DNA of 64,000 nt from Nannobrachium achirus (GCA_963921795.1 OY997640.1:55370613-55434612), one strand, 5' to 3'. Shown: positions 28,307 through 55,140, numbered from the stretch's first letter. Numbers and translations are program-made. Notes: generated by a model not told the origin, from the letters alone.

Positions 28307-31300
28307 ACACAGACACCCTTGTGAGCACATTTCTTTTCTTTTCAGTGTTTTTCTTCGTGAAAACTTCACTATATACAGTGTATACAGTGTACATTCATTG
28401 CTATAGGAGCATTTTCTATTGTGCATATGTTTTTTATTTTCATAGTGAGAGAGGGCGGCCATAGCTGAATGGTTGCCTGGGAAGCCAAAGATCCCAGGTT
28501 CCATTACAGGTTTCGACAATGTGTCTTAAGTGTCCCTGAGCAAGACATTTAACCCCTAACTGCTCTCTGAATGCTACAACCAACAGTGACAAAAGATAAC
28601 AACCTAAATTATAATTATAGTGTTTTTTTATTTTTGTTTATTTGTCATTTGGATAATATTGTTTCTACACTATCTTTGTAAGAACACACACACATTCGTA
28701 CCGACTTCCAAAGTGAGAGTCTTGCTCATTGACTGCTGCACCTCACTCTCCACCCGGCACTGGGCTGTGCCAAAGTCTCGTCCGGGTACCATAGCAACAG
28801 GGAAGGAGGCAACCAGGAGCCCGGTGGCTTCAACGGAGCCCTCTTCTCTGTTGTCCAGCAAAAACCGAAAGGTCACAGGGGGGCTGCCCTTCGAAGACCA
28901 GCAGGTAACGTTACCATGGTAATCGAAACCCTCCTTGGAGATAGAGAAAGCGATCCTGGGAGTCGAGAAGTGCACTGGGGTGGGGAGGAGATGGGGGGGG
29001 GGGGGTGAAGGAGAAAGATGGAGCGAGGGACAGAGAAATGGAGATGTATAGATCATTAGTTCTATTCTCTACTGTCCTAAGATTATTCTCCACATTCATA
29101 GAGGCCTTTGCTGTGTTATTTAGACTACTGTTTTCCCCCCTGCACCAACTAGTGTCTGTTCACTGTGCTTTCTATTGCTCAACTACAATTCTCACTTTCT
29201 ATTTCATGTGACCACAACCTACGCAGGTATCTTCCTGGTCTCCCTGTGCCACGTCAGCATGTGCTACATGTGACCTATAAGGTCATGTGGTTAGAAATTA
29301 TCCTAGACAAATGTCATCAACACAAAGGTGCCCTATACAAAGGCAAACAGTAACATTAGTGCTCTAAAGATCATATACGTCACTATGAGGAAGTTAAGAA
29401 GTAAAAACGAAATCTATCAACGAAATACAAATCCCCCTGAATATCCACACAACATCCTCTTTGCAGGGCAGAAGAAGGTAATCCGTCAGTTGCGAGATAG
29501 TATGCGGAGGGCAGAAATGTGTGTACACAAATTGTCATCCTTTACCTTTGACTATCACTTGGACCACGTCACTACTGGAGAATCTACTGTCACCCCCCAC
29601 CATAGTCAGTGTTTTTGCCATGCAAGAATAATTCCCAGCATGCTCTGGGGTCACCCTCTCCACCAGAAGCTTGTTTCCTGCTGGGCGGAGCCAAAGTGGG
29701 GTTGATGATGACAGCTCCTGCATGTTGTAGAACCAGGTGTATGACAGGTGGGATCCCCTGGAGACGTCACAGCTGAGGAGGAGCCGGGACCCCTCAAACA
29801 GGATGGGCGGCGAGGGGTCAGAAGTGACTCTGGTTCCTGAGGCAGGAGCTGAAATAGATGTGATGAGGATGGAGTTTCTTATAACAAGAGACTGACTGTC
29901 CAATAGTGCGACGATTCGTAAGGATCAAAGCTAGTTCAGGGGGCGGTCCCAAGGGAGCGCGCGCGCGGAGGGGGGTGGGTCACTAGGTCCTGCCCCCCCC
30001 TTACCCATAGTTCTTAGGGAAGTCAGATGGTGGGACTCAGTCTTGTTGCATAGCACTGCTGCTGCTACCACGCTGCAGTACACACACAAGTGCCACACTT
30101 GTTGCTTGCAGATAGCTGTGCTGTTGCCCACCGCTTGGAGAGGGTGCCTAACTTGGCTGAGTATTTCTGGCTGTTTCTGCTATTTTTACTATCGCTCAAT
30201 TCATGTTCTTAGCTGCCAAACTAAGAAGCTGTGTTCTTGGCCAGGTTGTATGGGAAGTTTGAGATTGTTATTCTGGTAATCGCTGAATTCTAAACTGCTG
30301 TTTCAAGGTTCAGATTTCTTGCTATCGTTGCTGGTGCCTAGCTGATTTCTGTACTTGCAGTTGTTTGTTGCTAAAGCTATTTCAAAGGTGCTACAGGCTT
30401 GCTAAAGTTGCTAAAGGTAAACTCAGTATCATAGAAGTTGGCTGTGGCTACGGGCTAAATGCTAACTTATTTCGTGCCCTGGTGGGCCTTTACTGGGCTA
30501 CCATGAGTTAAAGTAATCTCAGTTGTTAGGTTTGTCGATAACAATGTCAGTACTTTGCAACGGCGCGGGCCGTATCGGCTAGCGCGGAACAACAGGGTTA
30601 ATGTACAGTCAGCTAGGAGCTAGGTGGCTATTGCTAGCCGGCTATTTCGGTAAGGATGCTGTTAGCTGGTAAATCAATGGCTAGCCATGTCAAGGCATAG
30701 AGCGGCGGCCCGCGTGAAAACATGGCCCCGTAGCAAGTAATGAATCACGCTAGGAGGATTCAGTTTGTAGGTTGCAGGTGTCTGTAAACGGCAGCGTTCA
30801 CCTAGCTCTGAGCTAGCCGAGTCACGTCAAGCGGTGATTTACGGCATGACGTTCGGCAGCGAATACTAAGCGCTGCGTGTGGGAAATGTAGTTCTCTATC
30901 ATGCCAAGCTCGGCGTCGTGCTAGTAGCAAGAGTCGTATGAATTACTAGTCACGTCAGGCCAGGAGGAAGCTTTCGATTCAAGCTTCGCTCGCAGCATGC
31001 TTAATCTAGTTAGTATGGGGCTATATTGCTTCTGCCTCGCCTCGGGTTATGTGTATGTTTTCCTCATTTTGCACTGTCTGGCCGTCTTAACAGCTGCTGC
31101 TTATGAGGTGCTAGTTGCTATACCATAGCAGCTAAATGGTTTCTGTCGCTTCTTGGACCACAGTAGGGCTGCTGCCAGTTACCGTGGCGTAGAAGCCCTC
31201 GCGGGACGAATTATTAAATACAGTAATCGCCTCTCTTTGAGAAGCCTATAAAGGATGTCTGTCTGCGTGGGCTCCTGAGAGGAGGAAACCCGCAAGCTCA

Positions 31301-34300
31301 TAGGTGCCACAGTTTACGTGCAAACAATGTTTTGCTTCCGCTAACGCAAGTCGTGCTGTCTGTCCTGACGTCACCAGTTGAACTCGCTAGTGCATGCAGG
31401 GAATCGTAGTCTTCTCTATATGCTCGGTAGCTCCAGCTAAATATTCTCTTCTGCTACGGTAGGAGCCATCGTTCATTCCAGCCACGAGCTGTCTGTTGAT
31501 GGTCGGCTAGCTTGCAACTCAGAACTCATGTAGCTAAAGAGGTTTGCTAACGTTCCGTAATGACTCTTCAAGCTGCCTATTCCATGGGGGTTGCGTGTGT
31601 CCGTGGTCAGCAGCTACCTAGCATACAGGCTAGCAGAGGGTAACGTCACAAAGCGAAGGGTGGCGCACGGTCTGCGCATTCTGAGCACATGGGTAATGTG
31701 GCTCTCTAGCATTTAACCTCCATGTCACCTGGTCCGTTACGATTCTTTTTCGTTATTATATTATTTTATGTGCACGCGCAGTTTAATAGGGCAGGGATGC
31801 GCATGTATTATCAATGTCTATGCTTCGATTGTGCCCACTGTACAAGCTTAGCATACAGGCTTCGTTTGCTGTTCATGAGGTTTTGCCTGGTCTCGGTTAA
31901 TGCTAGCTTTGCCCAAGCTGCGGCTGCCTGCTGGCATAGCAGCTGATGATGGTTGCCGATGCTACTCTGGTGAAAACGCTAACATCTGTTTATGTTTGCA
32001 GCTCGGGCCAGAAACTGCCGCGTGTCTGTTGGCATCAGGGCGGCGTCGAGTGTGGCAGCGTTGAAGTCATTGGATACTATCCTCTATCGAGCTGCCGTAT
32101 TGTTTCAATCTAAGGTTATAGTTCTGGGTCTCTGCGTATCGCACTGTATGCCCTTGTGGTGTTTCCGTAGCTGCGGCACTCGAGCTAATAATTACAGCTA
32201 AGGCTACTGCTAGTGAAAAAAATGACGAGTTGTTTATCTTTACAATCACATTAAAGCGGCTACAGGACTGTTGCATCATGTTCACCATTGCAGCTCCAGG
32301 ATAAAGGCTGCTAACGCCATGCTTTCTTTTCAGCTCAGGCTAAAGTGCTACATGTCTGTTGCTGCAGCTCACGCCAAAGCGAATACTTGTTGGTTGCTAA
32401 CATTCTGTTTATTATTTCAGCTCCAAGCCGGAGTGGCTGCAGGCCCACTGCTACGTCATCAGGTTATCATGGCAGCTTTAGGCTAAAGCGGCTACATGTA
32501 CCACTAGATCGCGTTTTTCTTTATAGCTTCGGGCCACGGCTGCTACATGTTGCTGCTAACATCATGTTTGTCCTTTCAGCTTCTTGCCGGAGCCGCTGCA
32601 TAGCGGCTGCTACAGCATGCCATCATTGCAGCGTCGCGCTGCAGCGGCTGAGTGTTTTCTGCTAACATGTTTATCTTTATAGTTTCGTCCACTACTGCAT
32701 AATTCCATGAGACCAGTCAGGAGTCGGTTAGCACTGGAGAGGGCATTGATACTACAGCTTCCGCTACTTTTGCCGCTACCATGAGCTGCCAGCCTGCCCG
32801 CCCGCCCTCCCGCCCGCATGCCTGCCCGCCTGCACGCGCCATATTCAGCAGACGGAAGTGGCCTACCGCCAGCCCGCCGCCGCCTGCCTTCCCGCCCGCC
32901 TGCCTTCCCACCTGCCTGTCGGCCCTCCCGTCCGGCTGCCCGCTCGCCCGCTACAGCATCAGTTAATGCTATTACTGCTGCTACCATGAGCATGATCCAG
33001 CGCTGCGTCGTGCTGGAAGCCTGTGGTGCCGGCCCATCTTCCGGAGGCGCTGTCAGGTTGCGACCGTCGTCGCCACCGCCAGGTCACAAGGGAACATGGG
33101 AAGCTGCAGTTCCAGCACCAGCGGTGGGAACTCCATTCCTCTCGCCAGCTGCAGCTTTCCCAGATGCCCTGAGGAGCCACACTCTAGCAGGTAAATAGCA
33201 ACGCATTTGCTTGTTCGATTCTGTGAGCGTTCAGCCGCTCTCTAAGCTTGCTAATAATAGGCAACCATTATAGTTACATAGCAGCGACTTACTTGTACTG
33301 AATGTTGGGCTTTAGCCGCTCTCTAGGCTTGCATAGCTTGCCTTTAAAGGTCAAGACGGGTATCTCGTGGAGATTCTCATATGTGCAGCAGCAGACTCTG
33401 CAGCAGAGCGCTCCGTGGGCTGCGAAAATGTTCTCTGTGATCCTAAAAATCAGCGACCTTAGGCGTGGTTTCCTTGTTATGGTCAGCTAAAGCTAAGATG
33501 GTAATTTCTGCGGCAAGCACATGCGGTCACCAAGGCCAGGCTTAAGATGCGACTAGCACATGGCCTCTGAAGATTGCAGCTCGCAGTTTAAGCAGGGAAG
33601 GTACACCAGTGTCAGTCGCAGAACTAACTCTCCCTTCTGTCCTTTCATGTCCATGCTGAACACCGGGCTGTCTGCCCGACGTCCTCGTCTCACGACCCCC
33701 GGAGAGAGCTGCCAGATTTGCGGCCCGCCCCTCTTCACTCTGCATTCTCTCCGGATCGGAGCAGCCACACCACCAGCACTTCTGGTGCCCTCAGCTAACT
33801 CAAGATCCTGCACGCCAAGCTATCAAGCACACACAACACAGGACTGACCGAAGCGTAATGGTTCCAAGCTGGAGTTGGACGCGTTTCAGTTAACGCTTCT
33901 GCTGCTGATGCTAATAGTGCTGCAGGCACTATTAACAGGGTTGTTCCATAGGGTTCATTTTGCTGCTTCTGCTGCGTTACTCGGGGCACGCGCCCCTGAT
34001 AGGTTGCATGTTTTATTTGCTGCTTCTGTTGCGTTACTCGGGGCACGCGCCCCTATCATGCAAAAGCTAGGTGGTTGCTGGGGTGTTAGTTAGGTAGGAT
34101 GTGAAGCTGTATGGCGCTGTAGTTATATGAATTAAAGGTTTCATCGCTGCTTCTGGTTCTGCTGTCTATATATATATACGTCCATGTTGCTGCTCCCGCT
34201 TTTCTCTAGGGTGTTTTAGTATGGCTTCAGTCAGATTGCAGTATATCGTTATAGTCAGCAGTACCACCTTCCTCACCGTTGGTTCGGTCTGCCAGCTGCT

Positions 34301-36958
34301 AACATTCTTAATTATTAAATTGCTTTAGCAGTACTTATAGCGTTTTTGGCAAGCTGCCAATATCATTGCTTAGTATTTTGCTTAGTAATATTCGCTCTGC
34401 CAGATGCTAATATGCTTAATTATTATTTTTGCGTTAGCAGGAAAGGCAGTTCATAGTTTGCCCCGCAGTAATGATAACTTAATCGCTAGAGTCACAGCAG
34501 AGCTGCCTTCCTCGCAGTTGGCTAGCACTGGCATGGGATTCTGAGATTTTGGCGTGCTTTGGGGGTTTGTAGTTTTGGGGGGTATCGGGCCAGGGCTCGC
34601 TGTAACTAAATTATGCCCTCGATGCTCATGGTAACATGAGGATCGTGGGTTCAGCGAGCCATGGCCCGAGGCAGAACCCCATGCCAAACCATGCTAACTT
34701 AGGCTATAGATTCTATGCTGTCTTATAGTAGAGCTAAGGTAGGCTGCCAATACTATGCGCTTAGATATAGGCTTAGATTCTATGCTGTCTCTATATTAGG
34801 GTGCTCAATATGCCATGCTGTGTGATGCTTGCTTTCTGCCTTCATTCTGGTCAATAAAGTATATCTTAACCCAAGTGATCGTCTCCTGAAATAGTGCGAC
34901 GATTCGTAAGGATCAAAGCTAGTTCAGGGGGCGGTCCCAAGGGAGCGCGCGCGCGGAGGGGGGTGGGTCACTAGGTCCTGCCCCCCCCTTACCCATAGTT
35001 CTTAGGGAAGTCAGATGGTGGGACTCAGTCTTGTTGCATAGCACTGCCCCGCCACCACCCCAGCGCCACCTTCAGGTTCTGCCTTTGATCCCCCTCGGGG
35101 GGTATCGGGCCAGGGCTCGCTGTAACTAAATTATGCCCTCGATGCTCATGGTAACATGAGGATCGTGGGTTCAGCGAGCCATGGCCCGAGGCAGAACCCC
35201 ATGCCAAACCATGCTAACTTAGGCTATAGATTCTATGCTGTCTTATAGTAGAGCTAAGGTAGGCTGCCAATACTATGCGCTTAGATATAGGCTTAGATTC
35301 TATGCTGTCTCTATATTAGGGTGCTCAATATGCCATGCTGTGTGATGCTTGCTTTCTGCCTTCATTCTGGTCAATAAAGTATATCTTAACCCAAGTGATC
35401 GTCTCCTGAAATAAAAATGTTAGGATATTTGTGTAAAAACAATAGAGGAGGGAGACCACTGTAAAATACAAAAGAATAGTTTCAATGCCTTCAAACAGTA
35501 ATTGGCTTAAAAAATGATAGACTATACTCAGGAACACGTTTCGAGTATCTTTCTTGGGCAGCCTTTTGTTTGTTTGTTTGCCAAAACAAAAGTTGGGGGA
35601 AAAAAAGAACAGTGGTCTCTCTCCTCTATTGTTTTTGCATTGGATTTTTTGCCTCCTTGGGAACCCAAGGAAGGACTCTCCACCTTTTTGTGTGGCACTC
35701 TTTCTGTGCCAAATGCCAAAATGGCTCCAAGGTTCATGTGCCACCCATGATTTTTGATTTTTTTTTTGATTTTTTTTGAAAATTTTGATTTTTTTTTTTT
35801 TTTTTTTACACAAAAAACACAAAAAAAAGAAAAGACGTCATTGGCACTGAATGAGTTTAGTGTGTTACCATGTAAAATGTTGGAATGTATCTCATGCCAT
35901 GTATGGCATATTACTCACTTACTACCATCAGCCTGATGCTGTTGCTCACTGCCGTGCCCCGCTTTGTCGTCGCCTTGCAGTGGTATGACCCTTCCGTTCC
36001 CATGGCAACCTTCAAGGAGAAGTTGGAGAACGTTGCCATTTGGTCACCTTGGAGACCGGCCCTTGTAGCAACCAGGTGATCGCTGTCCTTCACCAGCTGG
36101 TAGGTGATTGGTGTAGAGGAGTCATGTGACTTACAATGGAATGCCACTTTCGAGCCCAGGTAGGCCATCTCTGGACCAGTCAGCAGCACTGGAGAAAGCG
36201 ATCCACCTACTAACGGAGTAGACAGGATTACCTAAAAGCAGTTTGGACCCTTGATGCACCACAAGCTTAGCCATAAACCTGATGCTTAGGCATCTACAGG
36301 CAACTCAAGATGAGTGACATTTATCCTCAGTGAGAATTGTTTATGTCAAATCTTAAATGATGATGGCAGAGGAAACCATGCAACCTTCATTTCCCTCTCC
36401 ACCTCCTACATAGAGCTACTGTATACTGCACATATACACACCCCTTCACAAAGTGCAGATTAGTATTGTAAATTATTGTTCCTTTTTTGCTCCAACCCAA
36501 GAAAATAAAGTCAACATTGTTTTTTGTAGAAGTTCCAAAGATTCTGTGATAACTGGATAAATGGGAGTCATTAAGAGTTTTGTTAAGTACTGTTTGTTTT
36601 GAACTGTCTGCAGGCTAGATATAAATACTGGACAAAATGTGGAAAGTTTTCACAAAAGCTTTCACTGATTGCGTTCACAATGTATCAACCTACAATGCCA
36701 TCACAATACATAATAGTATAGTAAAATATAGTACTCAACTGTGTAGTAACAAAAAAAGAAAGAGCCAGATTACTGGTTTGATAAACTTACTTGTCTGGGA
36801 GACAAAACTTGCCAAAACTGTAAAAGAAAAAGACGAACAAAACAATGTTTTCATAATATTAGTCTATTAAATGACTGGTTAAAATCGAAATGTCTTCTTT
36901 AACAATCTTTTCACTCACCCAAAACTGGCAAGAAATAAAGTGCCTCTAGCTTCGTCAT
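25489..36958 (-). CDS. Receptor B: PECAM1/Fc-receptor-like Ig-superfamily receptor, four Ig domains, tyrosine-free tail
   Basis: Ten exons (- strand): 36958-36919, 36817-36791, 36209-35919, 29848-29546, 28974-28702, 28215-27877, 26695-26585, 26234-26207, 25796-25703, 25509-25489; 1527 bases, 508 aa, all phases agree. The signal peptide (MTKLEALYFLPVLVLASFV) is split; its second exon is 27 nt, the size reported for PECAM1. Ig domains lie at about 23-119, 120-220, 221-311 and 312-424, each with a cysteine pair (AFHCK/YHCKA, LSCDV/YSCMA, VTCWS/AQCRV, LHCNL/YRCRA). PITYQLVKDSDHL in domain 1 recalls PECAM1. One transmembrane segment (about 431-453) precedes a ~55-aa Ser/Thr-rich tail with no tyrosine, ending TIEITV. 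Domains 2-4, the transmembrane exon and a 28-nt tail exon parallel receptor A, indicating tandem duplication. The ~6-kb intron after domain 1 holds the 5.5-kb tandem element. Confidence 0.88.
27672..27815. repeat. (TATACA)n followed by (GTGC)n
   Basis: About nine ATATAC units (to 27735), then GTGC units to 27815, in the receptor B intron between domain 4 and the transmembrane exon. Confidence 0.95.
28244..28301. repeat. (GA)n microsatellite next to a receptor B exon acceptor
   Basis: In the transcript this is a ~58-nt CU tract starting about 28 bases upstream of the acceptor of the domain 4 exon, so it may act as an extended polypyrimidine tract. Confidence 0.95.
28453..28575 (+). repeat. 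tRNA-derived SINE
   Basis: TAGCTGAATGG fits a Pol III A box and GGTTCCATTAC a B box, spaced as in tRNA. A body follows with CCTGAGCAAGACATTTAACC, typical of widespread teleost SINE cores. Truncated; lies in a receptor B intron. Confidence 0.7.
32230..32700 (+). repeat. Degenerate repeats carrying splice-acceptor-like motifs inside the long element
   Basis: At least five diverged units of about 80-110 bases contain GCTAAC, then a T-rich run ending TTTCAGCT, TTGCAGCT or TTATAGCTT, then a GGCC/GCCGGAG block and GCTGCTACATG. Further versions occur near 31978-32035. The pyrimidine run plus CAG looks like a 3' splice site repeated many times. Confidence 0.5.
32785..32955. repeat. CCCGCCTGC-type minisatellite inside the long element
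   Basis: Strongly strand-asymmetric, C-rich array of imperfect CCCGCC/CCTGCC units. It creates spurious Pro/Ala-rich and Gly/Arg-rich frames on the two strands. Confidence 0.75.
33957..34056 (+). repeat. Tandem duplication, 59-bp period, inside the long element
   Basis: The unit TGCTGCTTCTGCTGCGTTAC followed by TCGGGGCACGCGCCCCT is present twice with one internal difference. Each unit contains the dyad GGGGCACGCGCCCC. Confidence 0.8.
34577..34680 (+). ncRNA. Candidate structured RNA domain of the tandem element (copy 1)
   Basis: Outer stem 34586-34602 (CGGGCCAGGGCTCGCTG) pairs with 34652-34668 (CAGCGAGCCATGGCCCG) over 17 bp with one mismatch. Inside, CCC/GGG, CGAT/ATCG and CTCATG/CATGAG stack to a GTAA loop (34631-34634), a GNRA-type tetraloop. 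Flanking GGGG (from 34577) and CCCC (to 34680) could extend the stem. Function is unknown and expression is not shown. Identical structure occurs at 35097-35200. Confidence 0.5.
34894..35409 (+). mobile_element. Short copy (516 bp) of the tandem element
   Basis: Directly follows the long copy after AATA (34890-34893) and is followed by AATA (35410-35413). It consists of the same 154-base head (34894-35047), a unique 49-base centre (35048-35096) and the same 313-base tail (35097-35409), including AATAAA at 35373-35378. It could be a long terminal repeat, an internally deleted derivative, or the basic unit into which 4.5 kb was acquired. Confidence 0.7.
35097..35200 (+). ncRNA. Candidate structured RNA domain of the tandem element (copy 2)
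   Basis: Same fold as at 34577-34680, shifted by 520 bases: outer stem 35106-35122 with 35172-35188 and a GTAA-capped inner stem. No base differences from copy 1 were noticed. Confidence 0.5.
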
Positions 36959-37024
36959 TCCACTGGTCTATTAATTGTGGGCATGTTTTGTTAACTAGGT
37001 TGACTGTGCCTGTGTGTCTGTAAC

Positions 37025-37043
37025 ACGCACGCACGCACGCACG

Positions 37044-37092
<49 letters not shown>

Positions 37093-37097
37093 GCACA
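37025..37097. repeat. (GCAC)n-(AC)n microsatellite just upstream of receptor B
   Basis: Starts about 70 bases upstream of the receptor B start codon, so within its 5'UTR or core promoter. Alternating purine-pyrimidine sequence of this kind can adopt Z-DNA. Confidence 0.95.
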
Positions 37098-37382
37098 TAT
37101 TTGTGTGTAAAAGATAGGGCTGTTGTTGCACATTCTGTATGCTACAGATAGATAACATACTGTGTGCTGTACGTTTGCGTAACTTGCGTAACGGTCTATG
37201 AAGTAGTTTTCAACTGTATTGTGCAAATACAATTAAAGACACAAAGGTTTATTGCTTAGCACCTTAGTGAAATGAAATGTTTATACAAACATTGGATCAT
37301 GAAAACCCATGCAGAATAATGGGCTCATTTTGACATCATCCATGTCATGTGCTTTGAGCATTATACCGGTACATATCCTTCT

Positions 37383-37577
37383 TTTTTTAAAGATTTGTTT
37401 TTGGGCTTTTAATGCCTTTATTTGATAGGATAGTAGACTGACAGGAAATGGGGAGAGAGATGGGGAATGACATGCAGCAAAGGTCGTCCGGATCGGGAAT
37501 TGAACCGGCGACGCCAGCAGGCATCATAGCCTACTATGTGGTATGTGCCTTGACCACTAGGCCTGCGGGCACCCCTC
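37383..37577 (-). repeat. tRNA-derived SINE (minus strand), copy 1
   Basis: On the - strand it starts with a tRNA-like head with B box GGTTCAATTCCCG and ends in an AAAAA-rich tail at the low-coordinate side. The body contains the reverse of GACATGCAGCAAAGG and GACTGACAGGAAATG. A sister copy is at 39248-39425. Confidence 0.75.
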
Positions 37578-37671
37578 ATTATACATATCTTTCAACGGAA
37601 ACCTGAGTATATAGCCTTTGATTTATCTCTCCCCAGACAGGACATGTAAGGAGTGTTGTTAGGCGAGATCA

Positions 37672-37920
37672 GGCGTGGAAAAAGTAATATATTTCTTTAT
37701 TTAAGTCAAATTTAACTATCAATACTGCAATGTAGAAACACTGTTACAAGTAAAAGTTCAGTAATCAAAATTCACTTGAGTGTACAAAAGTATTGAGGTA
37801 AAAGTACTCATTGTGCAGAATGTCCTGTTTCACAAGTTATCATATAAAATGTATTGAAATCCTTTGAAAAGAGCAGATATACAAGCAGTAAAAAAGTACT
37901 ATATTTGCACTTCACTCAGA
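37672..37920. repeat. AAAAGTACT-family MITE fragment
   Basis: Contains GTGGAAAAAGTAATAT, ACAAGTAAAAGTTC and GGTAAAAGTACTCATTG, matching other family members in this window. No clear ends. Confidence 0.5.
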
Positions 37921-38059
37921 ATCCTCTAGCGAGATCTAGCCATGGTGTTTGACACAGGAAATGATGTAAGTTCAGTTCACTCTGGTATTTCCTATAAAGC
38001 TACTTAGGTTTGTCTTAAGAATGGGTGTGAGTATTCAGACAGATAGACCACGTCCATCA

Positions 38060-38935
38060 CACACATGTCCAGACTATAATTGCGACCGAAGGTCGCATAT
38101 ACTCTGAAGAATCGTGTCGCTTGAGTGTCCTTCCTTCCTTCCTTCCTTCCTTCCTTCCGTATCCTCGTGACCGTCCTTCCGTATCCTCTGTGATGTCAGT
38201 GTGATGTCAGCGAGTTGTGACATCACTTCCTGTACAGGGCGGCTACACGAAATGTGGATAACACTATATATGGAGATAGTCCAGTCCATCATGTCATATG
38301 GGACTACCGTCATAGAAAGTAGCCATTGTTAGGCCGGAGTCATTGGCTGTCTAAACATGGAGATGTGGATAACACTATATATGGAGATAGTCTAGTCCAA
38401 TATGTCATATGGGACTACCGTCATAGACAGTAGCCATTGTTAATCCGGAGTCAATGGCTGACTGTCTGTACAGGAAGTGATGTCACATGACATACTTTTT
38501 ATGCCCATATATGAGTCCTAACATGGAGATGTGGATAACACTATATATGGAGATAGTCTAGTCCAATATGTCATATGGAACTACCGTCATAGACACAGCC
38601 ATTGACTCCGGCCTAACAATGGCTACTGTCTATGACGGTAGTCCCATTATGACATGATGGACTGGACTATCTCCATATATAGTGTTCTCCACATTTCCAA
38701 ATTCCATGTTTAGGCCCCATCGCTCACACCCTCGATGGGGTTGGCGATAGGGCCTTTCTGTGTGGAGTTTGCATGTTTCCCCGTGTCTCCTAGGGTTGAT
38801 ACCCTCACAAAAACATGAACAAACTCCCCCCAGAATGATAACAACTAGAATCGTCAGAGAAACACTGTGGTTGGCCAGATAGTCAAGAATTGGCGATGTC
38901 ACCCTGAGGTGTCTTACTAGTACTGAAACTCTGAA
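38060..38935 (-). repeat. Complex repeat family, copy 2 (inverted relative to 19190-19925)
   Basis: Shares with copy 1, in reverse orientation, GCGACCGAAGGTCGC, a TTCC run (38130-38158), CACATCTCCATGTTTAGG, CATGAACAAACTCCCCCC and GCGATGTCACCCTGAGG. Within it a ~105-base unit (AACATGGAGATGTGGATAAC, then CTACCGTCATAGA) is repeated about three times directly (about 38255, 38355, 38520) and once inverted (about 38590-38700). Confidence 0.8.
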
Positions 38936-39247
38936 ACGGCGGTTATAGCAGGAATAATGGGAGTGTCCTAGCACAATTTGGAAACTGATCATGCCCATTC
39001 AGCCCATGATGTTATTATGTGGCATATTGTCATTTATTTGTATGTTTCATGTTACTGTATTTCTTATTGCTGCTGTTTTCTTGGCCAGGTCTTCCTTGTA
39101 AAGAATATCCACCTCAACTCGTCGTTTTAATGGATGTAAAAGTCTGTTGTTTTGCCTTGCTGTGTAGATGGGTGTTGTCGGTAGAGCAGAAGTAATCTCT
39201 GTTCTTTTGGTGAAATGCACATTTAACAACAATCTTGAATGTCTTTT

Positions 39248-39425
39248 TGTTTTGGTAAATTTTTTAGGCTTTTATGCCTTTATTGACAGGACAGTAGGCT
39301 GACAGGAAATGAGGAGAGAGAGTTGGGGAGTGACACGCAGCAAAGGCCGTCAGGGTCGGGACTCGAACCCATAATAAGGCAACACTGAGCCAAGGTGCCT
39401 GGACCGCATTGCCAGTGGTCCAGGC
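39248..39425 (-). repeat. tRNA-derived SINE (minus strand), copy 2
   Basis: Shares GCTGACAGGAAATG, AGTGACACGCAGCAAAGG and a B box (GGTTCGAGTCCCG on the - strand) with the copy at 37383-37577. It lies about 60 bases downstream of the tmc8 stop codon, probably within the tmc8 3'UTR. Confidence 0.75.
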
Positions 39426-39488
39426 CCACCATCTTGAATCTCTTTAGGTGTGTGGAGAGGGGTCTTTCTCCGTTCTCAAATGGCTGTC

Positions 39489-55140
<15,652 letters not shown>

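Larger units (their letters stand above)
29906..34889 (+). mobile_element. Long copy (4984 bp) of an unidentified tandem element in receptor B intron 3
   Basis: Starts GTGCGACGATTCG, ends GATCGTCTCCTGA, and is bounded on each side by AATA (29902-29905, 34890-34893). Its first 154 bases (GC-rich, with GGGGGCGG and a GCGCGCGCGC run) and last 313 bases recur at the ends of the adjoining short copy with equal lengths and no difference seen by eye. The 4.5-kb centre is GC-richer than its surroundings, full of GCTAGC and GCTAAC words, and lacks an ORF above ~130 codons. An AATAAA at 34853-34858, about 35 bases before the end, suggests + strand transcription and polyadenylation. Both ends contain GACGAT in inverted positions. 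It is not recognisable as an LTR, LINE or known DNA transposon. Confidence 0.7.
36959..39488. other. Intergenic region between receptor B and tmc8
   Basis: About 2.5 kb with a GCAC/CA microsatellite, two minus-strand SINEs, an AAAAGTACT-family fragment and the inverted copy of the complex repeat. No exon is recognisable. The receptor B promoter should lie at the 36.96-37.3 kb end; no motif is evident. Confidence 0.6.

Noticed and set aside
28453-28575. Possible functional tRNA gene (A and B boxes visible)
   Set aside because: The acceptor stem does not close and a SINE body follows, so it is a tRNA-derived SINE, not a tRNA gene.
32610-33198. Pro/Ala-rich and Gly/Arg-rich frames in the long tandem element
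   Set aside because: Caused by the CCCGCCTGC-type minisatellite; open on both strands, with no domain and no codon bias.
34451-35207. Repeated minus-strand peptide frame starting MAWGSASGHGS
   Set aside because: It lies in the duplicated 313-base end block and overlaps the predicted RNA stem; a by-product of the repeat.
38240-38640. Regularly spaced direct repeats reminiscent of a CRISPR array
   Set aside because: The genome is eukaryotic, units are ~105 bases without unique spacers, and one unit is inverted.
39047-39232. Minus-strand frame considered as the last tmc8 exon
   Set aside because: It needs a weak acceptor. The exon at 39584-39489 has a strong pyrimidine tract, correct phase and a TMC-like continuation (DKRFLVKQ).
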